Assembly (NCBI GenBank): GCA_015956445.1
Contig: WIUZ02000011.1
Coordinates: 186,001-250,000, forward strand
Direction: 5' to 3'
Length of the DNA stretch: 64,000 bases
From: Thelephora terrestris
Lineage: Eukaryota; Basidiomycota; Agaricomycetes; Thelephorales; Thelephoraceae
Part shown: piece after piece, positions 36,401 through 48,261 of the stretch
Numbering within the stretch: the stretch's first letter is position 1
Layout: each line of letters starts with the position of its first letter
Program-made: the position numbers and the translations under genes
The notes under the pieces: model-generated
Databases searched by the model: none
Told to the model about the DNA's origin: nothing
Seen by the model: only the letters and a program-made list of their open reading frames with translations

Positions 36401-37042
36401 AGGGGAGTGACAGATCAAGACTGGGAGGAGTTTCAGCAAATGATGCAACAAGAGAAGCAGAATGATGAAGCACGATGGAGAAGGCTATGCGATGACAACA
36501 CCTTGGAAGAAACAGAGGAGTTTGACATTGATGACTACAGGGAAGAGCCTAATTTAGAAGACGAGCGAGACAGCGGAGAAGCGGAGCCCTCGCAAACGCT
36601 GGACATACCGGACGACGAACCCGAACAAGAATTACCGAGCGATGTACCTACTAGCCGAAGGCGGAAAGGACCCGGAGGCATGAAAAGAAGAACTCGGACG
36701 AGCCGGACTAGTTACCAGACAGAGAAAGCTCAAGGAGAAGAATATCTAAGGTATATAGGAAGGTACCGCCACAAGGAACGGCAGACGCGTGAAACAACAA
36801 GGACGCGTAACAAGGAAAGGCCTGCGGCAGCGTACTCGTGCCGAATACCAGAACCTGACCTGTCGAACGAATGGGATGACGGAAGCGAGGGTGATGATGA
36901 AGACGACAAAGCGACGGACGACGTGACACCGAAGCTGTTGGCGGGACGTCGGGGGGCTAATGAAATTGATGGCGACGACGTCATTAGTTTACAAAGGCTC
37001 AGACTTCCCGATAAGGAAGGACTAACCTTCCGAGATGCCTGA
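33413..37042 (+). CDS. G2 gag and protease
   Basis: A 1209-codon frame from the ATG at 33413. Residues about 35-185 resemble a gypsy capsid (FDGEPHSLEPFLETYEHLC, FWEGLNSSFRRQAESHM). A CCHC zinc knuckle, CYGCGQPGHHIRYC, lies near residue 395, and an aspartic protease begins at FDSGSQLNVIS near residue 743 and ends at FQLLLGRPWGR. After the protease comes about 370 residues of Glu/Asp/Gln-rich low-complexity chain with Lys-Arg patches. Twice the usual gag-protease length. Packaging and maturation roles follow from the family. Confidence 0.8.
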   Translation: MTRLSESENEHSPIFRNEDRHYSGSYLELPSPNRSRAPRTFDGEPHSLEPFLETYEHLCEHYRVTSSREKYQGLIRYCSDKVARKLRSLPSHAERDYHDLLKDLEYYFGVKEVCLNMGKIDGFTAKWRQRKMRTLDEFKKYQLEFWKLVGLAKERKRISNREVRRYFWEGLNSSFRRQAESHMRMVNPELDVTIPFEISDIEKAANSVLNPNRFDQHLTTRTRYDSSDSESDSDEDDDEKEKKHGYSSGDESDHDVKPLTQQKSPITPPKTPPRTKKGKGKDDKELNKLVESMSGLKLNEPDYLVKYVNLVRNYPELKGIIEAPVQQGPSRSSWQGGTFQRDPPPHQRFNNPPRQQFNSPSQQRTNPNPQQPSKPPQKSFALGTGANAIGISITCYGCGQPGHHIRYCEEVNKLIQQGKVVREPNSGRLQRPDGSRIIRAQEETWVQAIQREVAEVHFTQIGTYEHDEDDAACNYMEVEYEEEDAGTDAQEELGWASGQVGNYQAYSTIRTEQVSKAHRKNIAQGDLPSSVQGVKKLPRGGKANGLGRKEAPIKVSVNPNGHQGRNPKGMGTMNINKGIAEETADIQAVPMDVDKTIPIKPIKSTRKEPTHQPKPNIIKVANTGPVGRDSSEITKEILSTPVTLTVQEIVSNAPSLRRNLVSAMRPQREALAPAQDKTSFVGIYEDDHSDPSDAEMSEEEEGEEEEEEAYLSEQVKEPQITTEKGDLLKVPVRIGRAWMTGIFDSGSQLNVISQNLAEKAGIPWLDAEPHQIQLLSVDGNLTRCAGMVPMAEITIETDDGPILTRGNLYVNPRVGFQLLLGRPWGRRNRAHLIEDNEGTRIAFRTKNGWHNITPISNLKRQETNTPQTERKQSPAEVYAIREAQEVPQTDEEEEDDNIGSNVAHIGAQGLEDRGRDFPYSPVAIGEMDPPEPGQRREVEESDKEEEQGMDEYEVGAAEEEEAQGPEHPGNQAELNTQIEESTVRSVLHETLIQKVLRGVTDQDWEEFQQMMQQEKQNDEARWRRLCDDNTLEETEEFDIDDYREEPNLEDERDSGEAEPSQTLDIPDDEPEQELPSDVPTSRRRKGPGGMKRRTRTSRTSYQTEKAQGEEYLRYIGRYRHKERQTRETTRTRNKERPAAAYSCRIPEPDLSNEWDDGSEGDDEDDKATDDVTPKLLAGRRGANEIDGDDVISLQRLRLPDKEGLTFRDA

Positions 37043-37051
37043 AGGCGTGCC

Positions 37052-40000
37052 GTGAGTCTTGAAGTGGAAGAGGAAGACGGATTTGGCCTAGTAACCGGCA
37101 GAAATAGTCTTGAAGGATCAATGCCCGATGTAACGGATGGCTATGAATCCGCGATAAGCGGTATCAGTAGAGAAAACGACCGAGAAGGACCTGAACTTAC
37201 CACGAAAGGTCCGCCCCACAAAACAGGGACGCCTGATAAGCCGGCGTCGGCCCAAGAGGGTAAAGGTGAAGACCCTGAGGAGGTCGATAAAGGAGATATT
37301 GAAGAGAAGGAAGACTCAGGGCGAAACCTAAGAAATGGTGAGACACGAGGAAAAGAGTCCGAAAACGACCTTGTAACACTTAGCTTGTTTGGAAGCCAAG
37401 AGAAGGACGTAGAAGGAGCTAAAAGGGATAAGGTCAGGGTTGAACATGATAGAAGGATGCCAGATAACGTACCTGAAGATGTCGACGAAGAGTCGTCAGC
37501 GGCGAAACAGTCTACGGACGATAATGCCGTACGACACCATGGCGTAACAAGGCTGTATGACGGGCAACAGCATCAGACCCTGAGAAACAATAAGCCCAGG
37601 ACAGAGGTGATAAGACAAGAAGGAACTTACCAAGATAAGTCCGGATCAGAGGACAACGGACTGGTTTCACGAAGTGGAGCCGGAACAACGTCCGAAGAGA
37701 GGAAAGACAGGATGGTGTCGATCCGGGATGAGATCGAACGCGTAACCACGCCAGGAACAAGGAACCAGGAACGGAGCAAGTGGAGTCACGGACGATGGGA
37801 AGACAGCAAGGACGACCCCGCTTCTGACCGTACTGGAGACGAAAGCGTAGGGGAAGGAGCAATCTACAACGAAGAAGATGGTCCCCTGCAAAATCGGATC
37901 AGTACGCCAAGACAACGGGTGACACTAAGGTACTTACCAGAACCGGGATATCGTCCACAAGGACTGTTGGCATCAAAGGAGATGGTGATCTTCGCACAAG
38001 ACGAAGATCTAGGTCAGCGGCACCTACACGCGTCTGATGTGACGTTAGTGATTGAAGGACCCGCGGGGAGTAGGACCGTGTTTCATGGGAACGTCACGCT
38101 TAGGCTGGATGAACCAAAGCCGGGTGACGTGATCTACATGCCTGTCAGGAATAAGGTTAGGCGAGCGCATGAGTACGTGTTCCGTAGAGGCGTGCATCTT
38201 GGAGGTGGCGCGACCGTGCTCTCGACGGAGACCACGACCAAAACTAAAGGAGGAAACAAAATAAAATGGAACGCCGTAAGGAAGGAAGAACTCGAGGATG
38301 TAATCGACGACATGAACCGACACCCCATGGTCAAGGGCGAAAAAGTCCGGACATACACGGTCAATAAGCTAGAAGACGGAAAAATCAGGGTATGCACCGG
38401 ACTTTACCACGAAAGGACTAAACCACGGACCAAGAATGCTTACGACAGCATGTCAGATGAGTCTGACTCCGGCGACGAACGAAACGATAGGTACTGGCAT
38501 CAAGACGAGAAGCGCCGGGGTCTTCCCAAATATGGAAGAGACCCACAGACCTCCGCTGGAGCGACTGGCGCCCGAGTACAAAGTTGGAATAATTTTGCAA
38601 ACGATAAGGGCCGCAGCCACCTTATCGATTCAAAACCTGTGGGAACTTGTGAAAAGGGTTCAGACCACCCTGAGGATGAAGTCAGAAAGAAAATAAATGT
38701 AAATTTGGGTATAAAAAGCGAAGGTGTAGCATACCTTGAAAACCTCGCCCCTCTCAAATCTACCGCCCCAGACGTCGCCAAAACGGAGTCAACTACTTAT
38801 GGTGAGTGTTCTTGTGGCTGTCAGCAGTGTCCTAGGCTAAAGGAAGGGCTGTTGCAGACATTGTTGACGCCGCCGTCGGAACCCAGCCCTCCGAGGCTAG
38901 GGCGTACTATCGAGCTACCGGTGCCCGACAACGTGCCTACCATGGAAGAGGTAATGGACGTCAACGTCCCACCCCTCGGCCAACGAAGCCCAGGACTGTT
39001 GGCCGCCGCCCACTTCGAGAAGTTAACGGATCCCACCCTAGGCCGTGCGGAGGACTCCTTCTTCGCGTTCGGAGCTATCATCGTGGGTGGTGGAGTGGAG
39101 CAGCCCCCGTACGTCTACCAGGGAGCGGCGTACATACACCTGTACGGTCCAGAGCTGGACGCGAGCAGCAACCGCCCGACGCCACCGCCCCTACGCCGAG
39201 TCCTCGGAGCCCCTTCAGCGATTTTTTCTCCATGGGTCATGGGGCGTGCAATGGTGACAAACTCCCATGGGTCATGGGGCGTGCAACGTTGTACAACGGT
39301 ATGGGTTCCCTATGCTGGGTTGCCCAAGGGTATAGATTTCCCATGGGTCATGGGTTGTACAACACTATTAATTCTCCATGGGTCATGGTTGTACAACGCT
39401 ATTAATTCTCCATGGGTCATGGGTTGTACAAGGGTATAGATTCTCCATGGGTCATGGGTTGTACAACGCTATAGGTTTCCCATGGGTCATGGGTTGTACA
39501 ATGGTATAGATTCTCCATGGGTCATGGGTCGTACAACACTATTAATTCCCCATGGGTCATGGGTTGTACAAGAGCATGGGTTGTACAGGGGTGTCTGTTC
39601 TCCCTGGGGCATGGAACATATGCCTATTCTAGGAAAGGTCATCAATCATGAATCACCCAACAAGGACATCTTTGATGGATTCCCAAATAGAAAAGTCTCC
39701 TGGGTTACATAACAGGCTGTCAACTTTGAAAGTAATCTACTGTTTGTATGCCCAATAGAATATCTCTATTTGGGGTCCTAACCTAAACCTAAACCTAAAC
39801 CTAAACCTAACCTAACCCTAACCTAAACCTAAATATAAACATAAACACAAACCTAACCTGACCTAAACTAAACCTAACCTAAATCTAAACCTAACATTAC
39901 CTAATCCTCACCTAACATAATCTAACCTAACCTAACCTAACCTAAACCTAACCTAACCTAAACCTAACCTAACCTAAACCTAAACCTAACCTAACCTAAA

Positions 40001-43000
40001 CCTAACCTAACCTAAACCTAACCTAACCTAAACCTAAACCTAACCTAACCTAAACCTAACCTAACTCAACCCAGATTCAACCTCATCTAACCTAACCTAA
40101 CCTAACCTAACCTAACCTCACCTAAACTAACCTAACCTCACCTAAACTAAGCCTAAAGCTAGCCCAGCCTCACACAAAGTAGCCCAGCCAACTTATCCTG
40201 AAGTAGTCCATCTAATCTAACACCTACCTAACATGCCCTGTTTCAACTCAACCTCATGTATGTCAGCCTAAGCTAATTTTCCCAGTTACCAACACATGAG
40301 TTGGCTAACAGAAACATAAATCAAACTGTAGCCCTCTTCCCCCTCACACATCCTGTGCACAATCATTACTCAAGCAAACCAGGCAAAAAATCTAGTGGAC
40401 CTATAATCTCAGTGGTTGAACTTGGCTGACAAACATGCTTGCTGGGTTATTGTTGTACATATGTGTGCCTGTGGGCTAGCAGATCCACTAAACTGTCAGT
40501 CTAGGTAGACTTGAGTAGTGATTGTGCAGAGTGTGGGGGGGGGGCTGCAGTTTGCTTTATGTTTCTGTGACCCAGCTCACATTTTGGTAACTGGAACAAG
40601 GTAGCTTAGGCTGGCATTTATTAGGTTAAATTGAAACAGGGCATGTTAGGTAGGTGTTAGATTAGATGGACTACTTCAGGATAAGTTGGCTGGGCTACTT
40701 TGTGTGAGGCCAGGCTAACTGTAGGCTTAGTTTAGGTGAGGTTAGGTTAGGTTAGGTTAGGTTAGGTTAGGTTAGGTTAGGTTAGGTTAGGTTAGGTTAG
40801 GTTAGGTTAGATTATGTTAGGTGAGGATTAGGTAATGTTAGGTTTAGATTTAGGTTAGGTTTAGTTTAGGTCAGGTTAGGTTTGTGTTTATGTTTATATT
40901 TAGGTTTAGGTTAGGGTTAGGTTAGGTTTAGGTTTAGGTTTAGGTTTAGGTTAGGACCCCAAATAGAGATATTCTATTGGGCATACAAACAGTAGATTAC
41001 TTTCAAAGTTGACAGCCTGTTATGTAACCCAGGAGACTTTTCTATTTTGGGAATCCATCAAAGATGTCCTTGTTGGGTGATTCATGATTGATGACCTTTC
41101 CTAGAATAGGCATATGTTCCATGCCCCAGGGAGAACAGACACCCCTGTACAACCCATGCTCTTGTACAACCCATGACCCATGGGGAATTAATAGTGTTGT
41201 ACGACCCATGACCCATGGAGAATCTATACCCTTGTACAACCCATGACCCATGGGGAATCAATACCATTGTACAACCCATGACCCATGGGAAACCTATACC
41301 CTTGTACAACCCATGACCCATGGAGAATCTATACCCTTGTACAACCCATGACCCATGGAGAATTAATAGTGTTGTACAACCCATGACCCATGGGAAATCT
41401 ATACCCTTGGGCAACCCAGCATAGGGAACCCATACCGTTGTACAACGTTGCACGCCCCATGACCCATGGAGAAAAAATAGCTGAACCCTGTGGTCCTCGA
41501 CACTTACGAAGACCTGTTCCCCAGTCGGTACCACCTCGGTCCCGACCCCGTCCCTACTCTGGACATCCCTTGGAATACGCCGTTCCCGGACCAGTCGGTA
41601 GCCCGACCCTCTGGTAAAGTGAACCCACCGCCGTACGGTCCGCAAAAGACGACCGTTACCGATGGCCGTGGACGACCCGTATCGATGGCCGACGCGATCG
41701 TCAGATTGCGACGGATCGAGGAAGAGATGGACTCAGAAGACAGCGCTGATGCCGACACCGGATCGATGGACCTAGAAGATAGTGACAGCGATGACATCAG
41801 TAGTAAGCGCAACACCTCGCTTCATGAACAACAAAAAACTAATGAATACTTAGCTTCGGACGAGTCGTATGGACCCCTGCTTAGACGTCCCGGTACGCCC
41901 AACCCATGGAAGGGTAGATCGCAATCCATACCTAAGATCGCGGTTATGGACGACGAGATGACCGACCATGTTCCCCCTATTGCTAACAATCAGCCGAAGT
42001 CCGACGAATCTCCGAGGATGGGGTTTACTCATGTCGATACCCCGTTCGACTCCCTTGACGGACTTCACCTCTGCCCCGGCTCCCCGATTATTCTAAAATA
42101 TCCTGATGACTTCGAAGAAGACGACGAGTTGACGGATGACATGCCATCGTACTCACCGCTCGCGAAGGACAGGAAGTTGTTAGCCGAGCCTGACAGGGAA
42201 GATGTCGCCAAGAAGGAAGCGCTGGACCGAGTCCATCAGAGTTTCGCACGCCTAGAGCCATACTTGGATATCCTGTTAGAACATGGAGATCAAAGCGACG
42301 TCCAGGATTTCTTTGCTAAGTTGGGTCTACTCCAGATTGCCTACGATATCGGCGCCCAACGCCTCAAGGGGATCGAGCCAGATTGGGACTATTGGGTAAA
42401 AAGAATTACCGACGTCTTGGAGGAGCGTAGCATGGTGGACACGGGTGAGGTCGCAACTGACCTCCTTCAGTTGAGGGAGGCATGGCAAAGGGGACGAAGC
42501 TTTGAACAGGAAGAGGAGAAGAAGCGACAGGATGAGGAAAAGAAGCCGGAGGTAAAAAAGGAAGCAGTGGATGAATCCAGAGCGACCCCGTACAAGACAC
42601 GCGATTGGCTTTCCGATGTCAAGCACCATTTCCAGGACCACGACGAAAATATGAAGCAGGACGAGGAGTTTTACGTACCAAAGAGTCCGGTCCCCGGAAA
42701 CCGACCCCCTTACCTTTTGCCGATGCCACACAATCCGGAAGAATTTCGGGAGCTTCGTAAACGAGTATCCGACCTTGAGGAGGACTTCGGATCGACGTTG
42801 GACGGATTGAGGGCTAAGGTTAAGCGGATGGATGACCAGATCATGGAGGATGGGTGCCTACTTACGAATTTGCAGTGGAAGTTTAATGAGACGCGGCGTT
42901 GCGAGGCGCAGGAACGAGAATGTCAGGAGATGGCGTACAATACGGACGACCCCCGAGGCCTTCGGCGATTCCACGCCCGCACGGTAATTGATGAGTGGCT

Positions 43001-46000
43001 GGCAGGCGCGAGGATGGATCTGACTCGGCTAAACGGTGAAATTAAGGTTGTGGAAAGAAGGATCGAAGCCACTCACATTGACGCCGAGTCCATCAAGGCG
43101 AGGCTCGATAAGATGGTAACGTTGGCGCCTGACCTTGAAGGACTCACGAAAACGGTCGAAGATAACCACCAGGCCTACGATCGGGAACTGAAGAGCCTTC
43201 GGGACGACGTCAATTCGGCCCTCCTTATCCTCGCCACCAGGGATAACGACTCGGATATCGCCGAACTCAAGCAAGATATGGCGACCTTCAAAAAATTCTA
43301 CGGCCCAAAGACTCAGTTCGCACACTGGGGGCAAGGGGTCAAATACCCGGTGGGTACATGCTGAATACATTGTGATCACAGTCAAAAAGTGATCACAATG
43401 TGCCCAGTGGGAAAAATTTGAATACATTCAAAATGTACCTGGCCATGTGAACCCAATGTGCCCAGTGGGCACATTTTGATTGTGATCACAATGTATCCAT
43501 CAATGTGATCTCAATGTGCCCACTGGGGACATTTTGATTGCGATCACAATGTACACATCAATGTGATCTCAATGTGCCTGCTGTGCACATTTTAATTTCT
43601 TTCACAATGTTCCCATCAGTGTGTTCACAATGTACCCAGCTCATTACATAATAGTTCCTTTCACAATGTTGTCCACAATGTGTCCAGCATGTGGCTGAGC
43701 CACTCATTCAAACTTCTTTCACAAAGTATCCAGTGATGTGTCTAGAATGTGTACAGCCATACACATAGTGATTTCTTTGAAAGTTCATGATGAAATTGAA
43801 CAATATTGTGATTACATTGTGATTACTTCAAAAAGAACCCCCTGGGGACATTATGGACACATCACTGGATAATCTTTGAAAGAATTTTGAATGAGTGGCT
43901 CAGCCACATGCTGGACACATTGTGGACAACATTGTGAAAGAAACTATTATGTAATGAGCTGGGTACATTGAGAACACATTGATGGGAACATTGTGATCAC
44001 AATCAAAATGTGCACAGCAGGCACATTGAGATCACATTGATGGGAACATTGTGATCACAATCAAAATGTGCACAGCAGGCACATTGAGATCACATTGATG
44101 GGAACATTGTGATCACAATCAAAATGTGCACAGCAGGCACATTGAGATCACATTGATGTGTACATTGTGATCGCAATCAAAATGTCCCCAGTGGGCACAT
44201 TGAGATCACATTGATGGGTGCATTGTGATCACAATCAAAATGTGCCCACTGGGCACATTGGGTTCACATGGCCAGGTACATTTTGAATGTATTCAAAATT
44301 TCCCCACTGGGCACATTGTGATCACTTTTTGACTGTGATCACAATGTATTCAGTATGTACCCACCAGGTATTTGACCCCTTGCCCCCAGTGGCAGCAGCT
44401 GCAGCCCATTCAATATAATTGTCATGCTAGTAAACATCACTTGAATTATATTTCCCTATGCTTATTTACACATTTACATTTGTTGCTGTACCCCTAGGCA
44501 TCTGACCCATTGCCTTGGTCCAGTGGCCAGTTGGGACCCATCGTCTCGGGTCTTGAAAAATGATGGAGTGATGGGGTAGATCCAGTTCCCCGGGTTCACT
44601 TCCTGGTGCCACAACCGTGGGAAACATAATTTCAGAGGTTAGGCTAGGTTTCCCAATAGGGTAATAGGCTTATGTAATAAAAAATATTAAGTTGCCATAA
44701 ATTCTGAAAAATACCAAAAGAATTTTAAAAATTACCAGAAAATTCCCACGGGTTTTGGAAAGGGCCAAAAATAGAAATGAAGCAAGGAGAATTTGTAATC
44801 AAATTTTCCTAAAAGGGAAATTTTGATGGCTTATATAAGCCAATCATGTGACTTAACCAAAGTGAGGCTGGGAGTAGTTCTGGAAGCCTATGTAAGCTGG
44901 TCACAATATTTCCCAAAAAAGGATATTTTGATGGATTATGTAAGCAGTTTAAAAATAGAATTGCCTAATAAGAAAATTTTGATAGCTTACATAACCAATT
45001 TAAAAATAGAATTTCCTAAAAAGGAAATTTTGATGGCTTATGTAAGCAGATCATGTGACTGAAAAAAGTAAAATTGATGGGACAAGTAGGTCATGTGATT
45101 TATCAAAAAAGGAAATTTTTGATGGCTTACATAAGCATCTCAAAAATAGTTTTCAATCACATTTCCCAAAAAGGAAATTTCCTTTTTAGGAAATAGTTTT
45201 TTGAGGAATTTTTACTGCTTACAAATGCAAATTGAAAATCATTTTTCATAAAATTTTATTTCTTTCAAAATTCAAAATTGTTGTATATGGAAGCAAAAGC
45301 TTGAACTTTATCTATCATTTCTATCACCTAATAAGTATAGTTCTGTTTGTGGTCCTAATCCAAACCAAAGTGGGCCTCCAACCTAGCTTACCCTAAGGTA
45401 ATCCATGAGACTCAAGTGGTCACTTGACACTTACCTAGACTTAAACTAACCTAAACCTACCCTAACCTGCCCTAAGCCCAAACCTGACCTGTCCTAAACT
45501 AACCTAAACCTAAACTAACCTAAACCTAACCTAACCTAAACCTAACCTAACCTAAACCTAACCTAACCTAAACCTAACCTAACCTAAACCTAACCTAACC
45601 TAAACCTAACCTAACCTAAACCTAACCTAACCTAAACCTAACCTAACCTAAACCTAACCTAACCTAAACCTAACCTAACTTAATCTAAAAGTAACCTAAC
45701 CTAACCTGACCTGATTGTAAACCTGATCTAAGCTAAACATAACCTAACCTAAACCTACCCTAAGGCTGAGCTAACCTAACCTAACCTAACTCAACCCAAC
45801 CTAACTTGAGCCCAACCTCACCTAACCTCAACCCAGCTCACTAGCACACAGCTTGCAGTTTCCACTGCAATGTGAACCAATCACCAAATTGCAACTTAAT
45901 TGCAACTTGACTGTAGCTTACCACAGCTCAATTGATTACCACATCTTGAACCAATTACCCCAGCTGGACCACTTATTGTGGCTTGACTGGTTACTGCAGC

Positions 46001-48052
46001 TTGACCGGTTACTGCAACTCGACCAATTACCACAGCTCAACCAGTTACTGCAGCTTGGCTGGGTATTTGCAACTTAGCTGATTAACACAGCTTGACAACA
46101 GTTAATTGAACCCAAATTCACTTACAACCTTGTATGACTATAAATCTACAGGCCAAGAACTGGTAATATATCCTGAATTGGCTTGTGGGTCCAGCCTGGT
46201 AAGTGGACTTGAGTTCAATTGAGCTATGATCAAGTTGAGGTCAAGTTGTGGTAATTGGTCGAGTTGCAGTAACCAGTCAAGCTGCAGTAACCAGTCAAGC
46301 CACAATAAGTGGTCCAGCTGGGGTAATTGGTTCAAGATGTGGTCATCAATTGAGCTGTGGTAAGCTACAGTCAAGTTGCAATTAAGTTGCAATTTGGTGA
46401 TTGGTTCACATTGCAGTGGAAACTGCAAGCTGTGTGCTAGTGAGCTGGGTTGAGGTTAGGTGAGGTTGGGCTCAAGTTAGGTTGGGTTGAGGTTAGGTTA
46501 GGTTAGCTCAGCCTTAGGGTAGGTTTAGGTTAGGTTATGTTTAGCTTAGATCAGGTTTACAATCAGGTCAGGTTAGGTTAGGTTACTTTTAGATTAAGTT
46601 AGGTTAGGTTTAGGTTAGGTTAGGTTTAGGTTAGGTTAGGTTTAGGTTAGGTTAGGTTTAGGTTAGGTTAGGTTTAGGTTAGGTTAGGTTTAGGTTAGGT
46701 TAGGTTTAGGTTAGGTTAGGTTTAGGTTAGGTTAGGTTTAGGTTAGTTTAGGTTTAGGTTAGTTTAGGACAGGTCAGGTTTGGGCTTAGGGCAGGTTAGG
46801 GTAGGTTTAGGTTAGTTTAAGTCTAGGTAAGTGTCAAGTGACCACTTGAGTCTCATGGATTACCTTAGGGTAAGCTAGGTTGGAGGCCCACTTTGGTTTG
46901 GATTAGGACCACAAACAGAACTATACTTATTAGGTGATAGAAATGATAGATAAAGTTCAAGCTTTTGCTTCCATATACAACAATTTTGAATTTTGAAAGA
47001 AATAAAATTTTATGAAAAATGATTTTCAATTTGCATTTGTAAGCAGTAAAAATTCCTCAAAAAACTATTTCCTAAAAAGGAAATTTCCTTTTTGGGAAAT
47101 GTGATTGAAAACTATTTTTGAGATGCTTATGTAAGCCATCAAAAATTTCCTTTTTTGATAAATCACATGACCTACTTGTCCCATCAATTTTACTTTTTTC
47201 AGTCACATGATCTGCTTACATAAGCCATCAAAATTTCCTTTTTAGGAAATTCTATTTTTAAATTGGTTATGTAAGCTATCAAAATTTTCTTATTAGGCAA
47301 TTCTATTTTTAAACTGCTTACATAATCCATCAAAATATCCTTTTTTGGGAAATATTGTGACCAGCTTACATAGGCTTCCAGAACTACTCCCAGCCTCACT
47401 TTGGTTAAGTCACATGATTGGCTTATATAAGCCATCAAAATTTCCCTTTTAGGAAAATTTGATTACAAATTCTCCTTGCTTCATTTCTATTTTTGGCCCT
47501 TTCCAAAACCCGTGGGAATTTTCTGGTAATTTTTAAAATTCTTTTGGTATTTTTCAGAATTTATGGCAACTTAATATTTTTTATTACATAAGCCTATTAC
47601 CCTATTGGGAAACCTAGCCTAACCTCTGAAATTATGTTTCCCACGGTTGTGGCACCAGGAAGTGAACCCGGGGAACTGGATCTACCCCATCACTCCATCA
47701 TTTTTCAAGACCCGAGACGATGGGTCCCAACTGGCCACTGGACCAAGGCAATGGGTCAGATGCCTAGGGGTACAGCAACAAATGTAAATGTGTAAATAAG
47801 CATAGGGAAATATAATTCAAGTGATGTTTACTAGCATGAACAATTATATTTATTGGGCTGCAGCTATTGCAGTTCGCTCTCGAAGAGCACGGACGTAATA
47901 TCGCCACCCTCATGAGTTGCTTCCAGTATCTTTATCAACTTGTGTACTCGGCCTACGCTGCTGGCGCCCGGCAGGAAAACCAAGCTTGCGCCACTGAGGC
48001 CTCCTCTCCTCCTCATGTCGATCCAGAAGCCAAGGCCGTTGAAGCACTTTGA
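37052..48052 (+). CDS. G2 long accessory frame of unknown function, split by two palindromes
   Basis: Coding stretches at 37052-39213, 41489-43313 and 47877-48052, separated by transposon insertions with clean target duplications. Together about 1400 codons. The first stretch is Glu/Lys/Arg-rich with a compact region near 37920-38420 (VTLRYLPEPGYRPQGLL, TLRLDEPKPGDVIYMPV). The second is acidic then strongly helical (LRKRVSDLEEDFGSTLDGL, AKVKRMDDQIM), a likely coiled coil. I recognise no domain. It stands between gag-protease and polymerase, where gypsy elements normally have nothing. It could be a far-diverged structural protein or a captured gene. Confidence 0.5.
39225..39610. repeat. 35-bp satellite, left arm of 39214-41485
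   Basis: About 9-10 units of CCATGGGTCATGG followed by GTTGTACAAC, all with the core in one orientation, unlike the array at 23170. Confidence 0.85.
39779..40170. repeat. Telomere-like (CCTAACCTAAA)n array, left arm
   Basis: CCTAAA units at the outer edge, mixed CCTAA/CCTAAA inside. Confidence 0.85.
40735..40955. repeat. Telomere-like (TTAGG)n array, right arm
   Basis: Shorter than its partner at 39779-40170 and mostly pure TTAGG, so the arms have changed independently. Confidence 0.85.
41110..41475. repeat. 35-bp satellite, right arm of 39214-41485
   Basis: Inverted partner of 39225-39610. Confidence 0.85.
43323..44391. mobile_element. CACTG-ended palindromic MITE (1069 bp, 3-bp TSD)
   Basis: Ends CACTGGGGGCAAGGGGTCAA; GCA is duplicated (43320-43322 and 44392-44394). 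A near-continuous palindrome centred near 43830, saturated with ACATTGTG / CACAATGT. One block of about 63 bp is repeated three times in the right arm (43985-44160). It shares tips and duplication size with 5974-7199 and 48262-48788. The youngest layer in this nest. Confidence 0.9.
45425..45800. repeat. Telomere-like (CCTAACCTAAA)n array, left arm
   Basis: Very regular between 45523 and 45680. Confidence 0.85.
46440..46830. repeat. Telomere-like (TTTAGGTTAGG)n array, right arm
   Basis: Inverted partner of 45425-45800. Confidence 0.85.
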
Positions 48053-48261
48053 CGTACGTCCCTTTTCCCCGCCGATTTATTGTCTACTCTCTGACGTTCA
48101 ATCTACCGCACGTCCTCTCTAATCTATTCGCACGTCCCATCCCATCAAAACGCCCCATCTCAATTCAGTCTAAGCGATCGGATTCTTAGAAGCCTTCGAT
48201 CCGATCCCCGGTTCCTGACCCCATCTTTACGCGTACGTCGCTTATTGACTTAACTCTTTGA

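Larger units (their letters stand above)
39214..41485. mobile_element. Foldback palindrome, 35-bp satellite family (2272 bp, 3-bp TSD)
   Basis: Ends TTCAGCGATTTTTTCTCC and TTCAGCTATTTTTTCTCC (inverted); CCC is duplicated (39211-39213 and 41486-41488). Arms hold the satellite with the CCATGGGTCATGG core, a TTTGATGGATTCCC motif, CTGTTTGT (about 39739) and telomere-like arrays; the loop is near 40370-40500. It lies within the long accessory frame of young G2, so it moved recently. Confidence 0.85.
43321..47869. mobile_element. Foldback palindrome with telomere-like arms (about 3.5 kb, 7-bp TSD), itself hit by another element
   Basis: Ends CAGCAGCTGCAGCCCA and CAATAGCTGCAGCCCA (inverted); CAGTTCG is duplicated (43314-43320 and 47870-47876). 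The CACTG palindrome at 43323-44391 is inserted 2 bp inside its left end. Arms hold AATATAATTGT, GACCCATTG blocks, AAAGGAAATTTTGATGGC..TTATGTAAGC units, CTGTTTGTGGTCCTAA and telomere-like arrays; the loop is near 46080-46260. No transposase is inside. A truncated relative is at 13790-14072. It lies in the accessory frame of G2. Confidence 0.85.
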
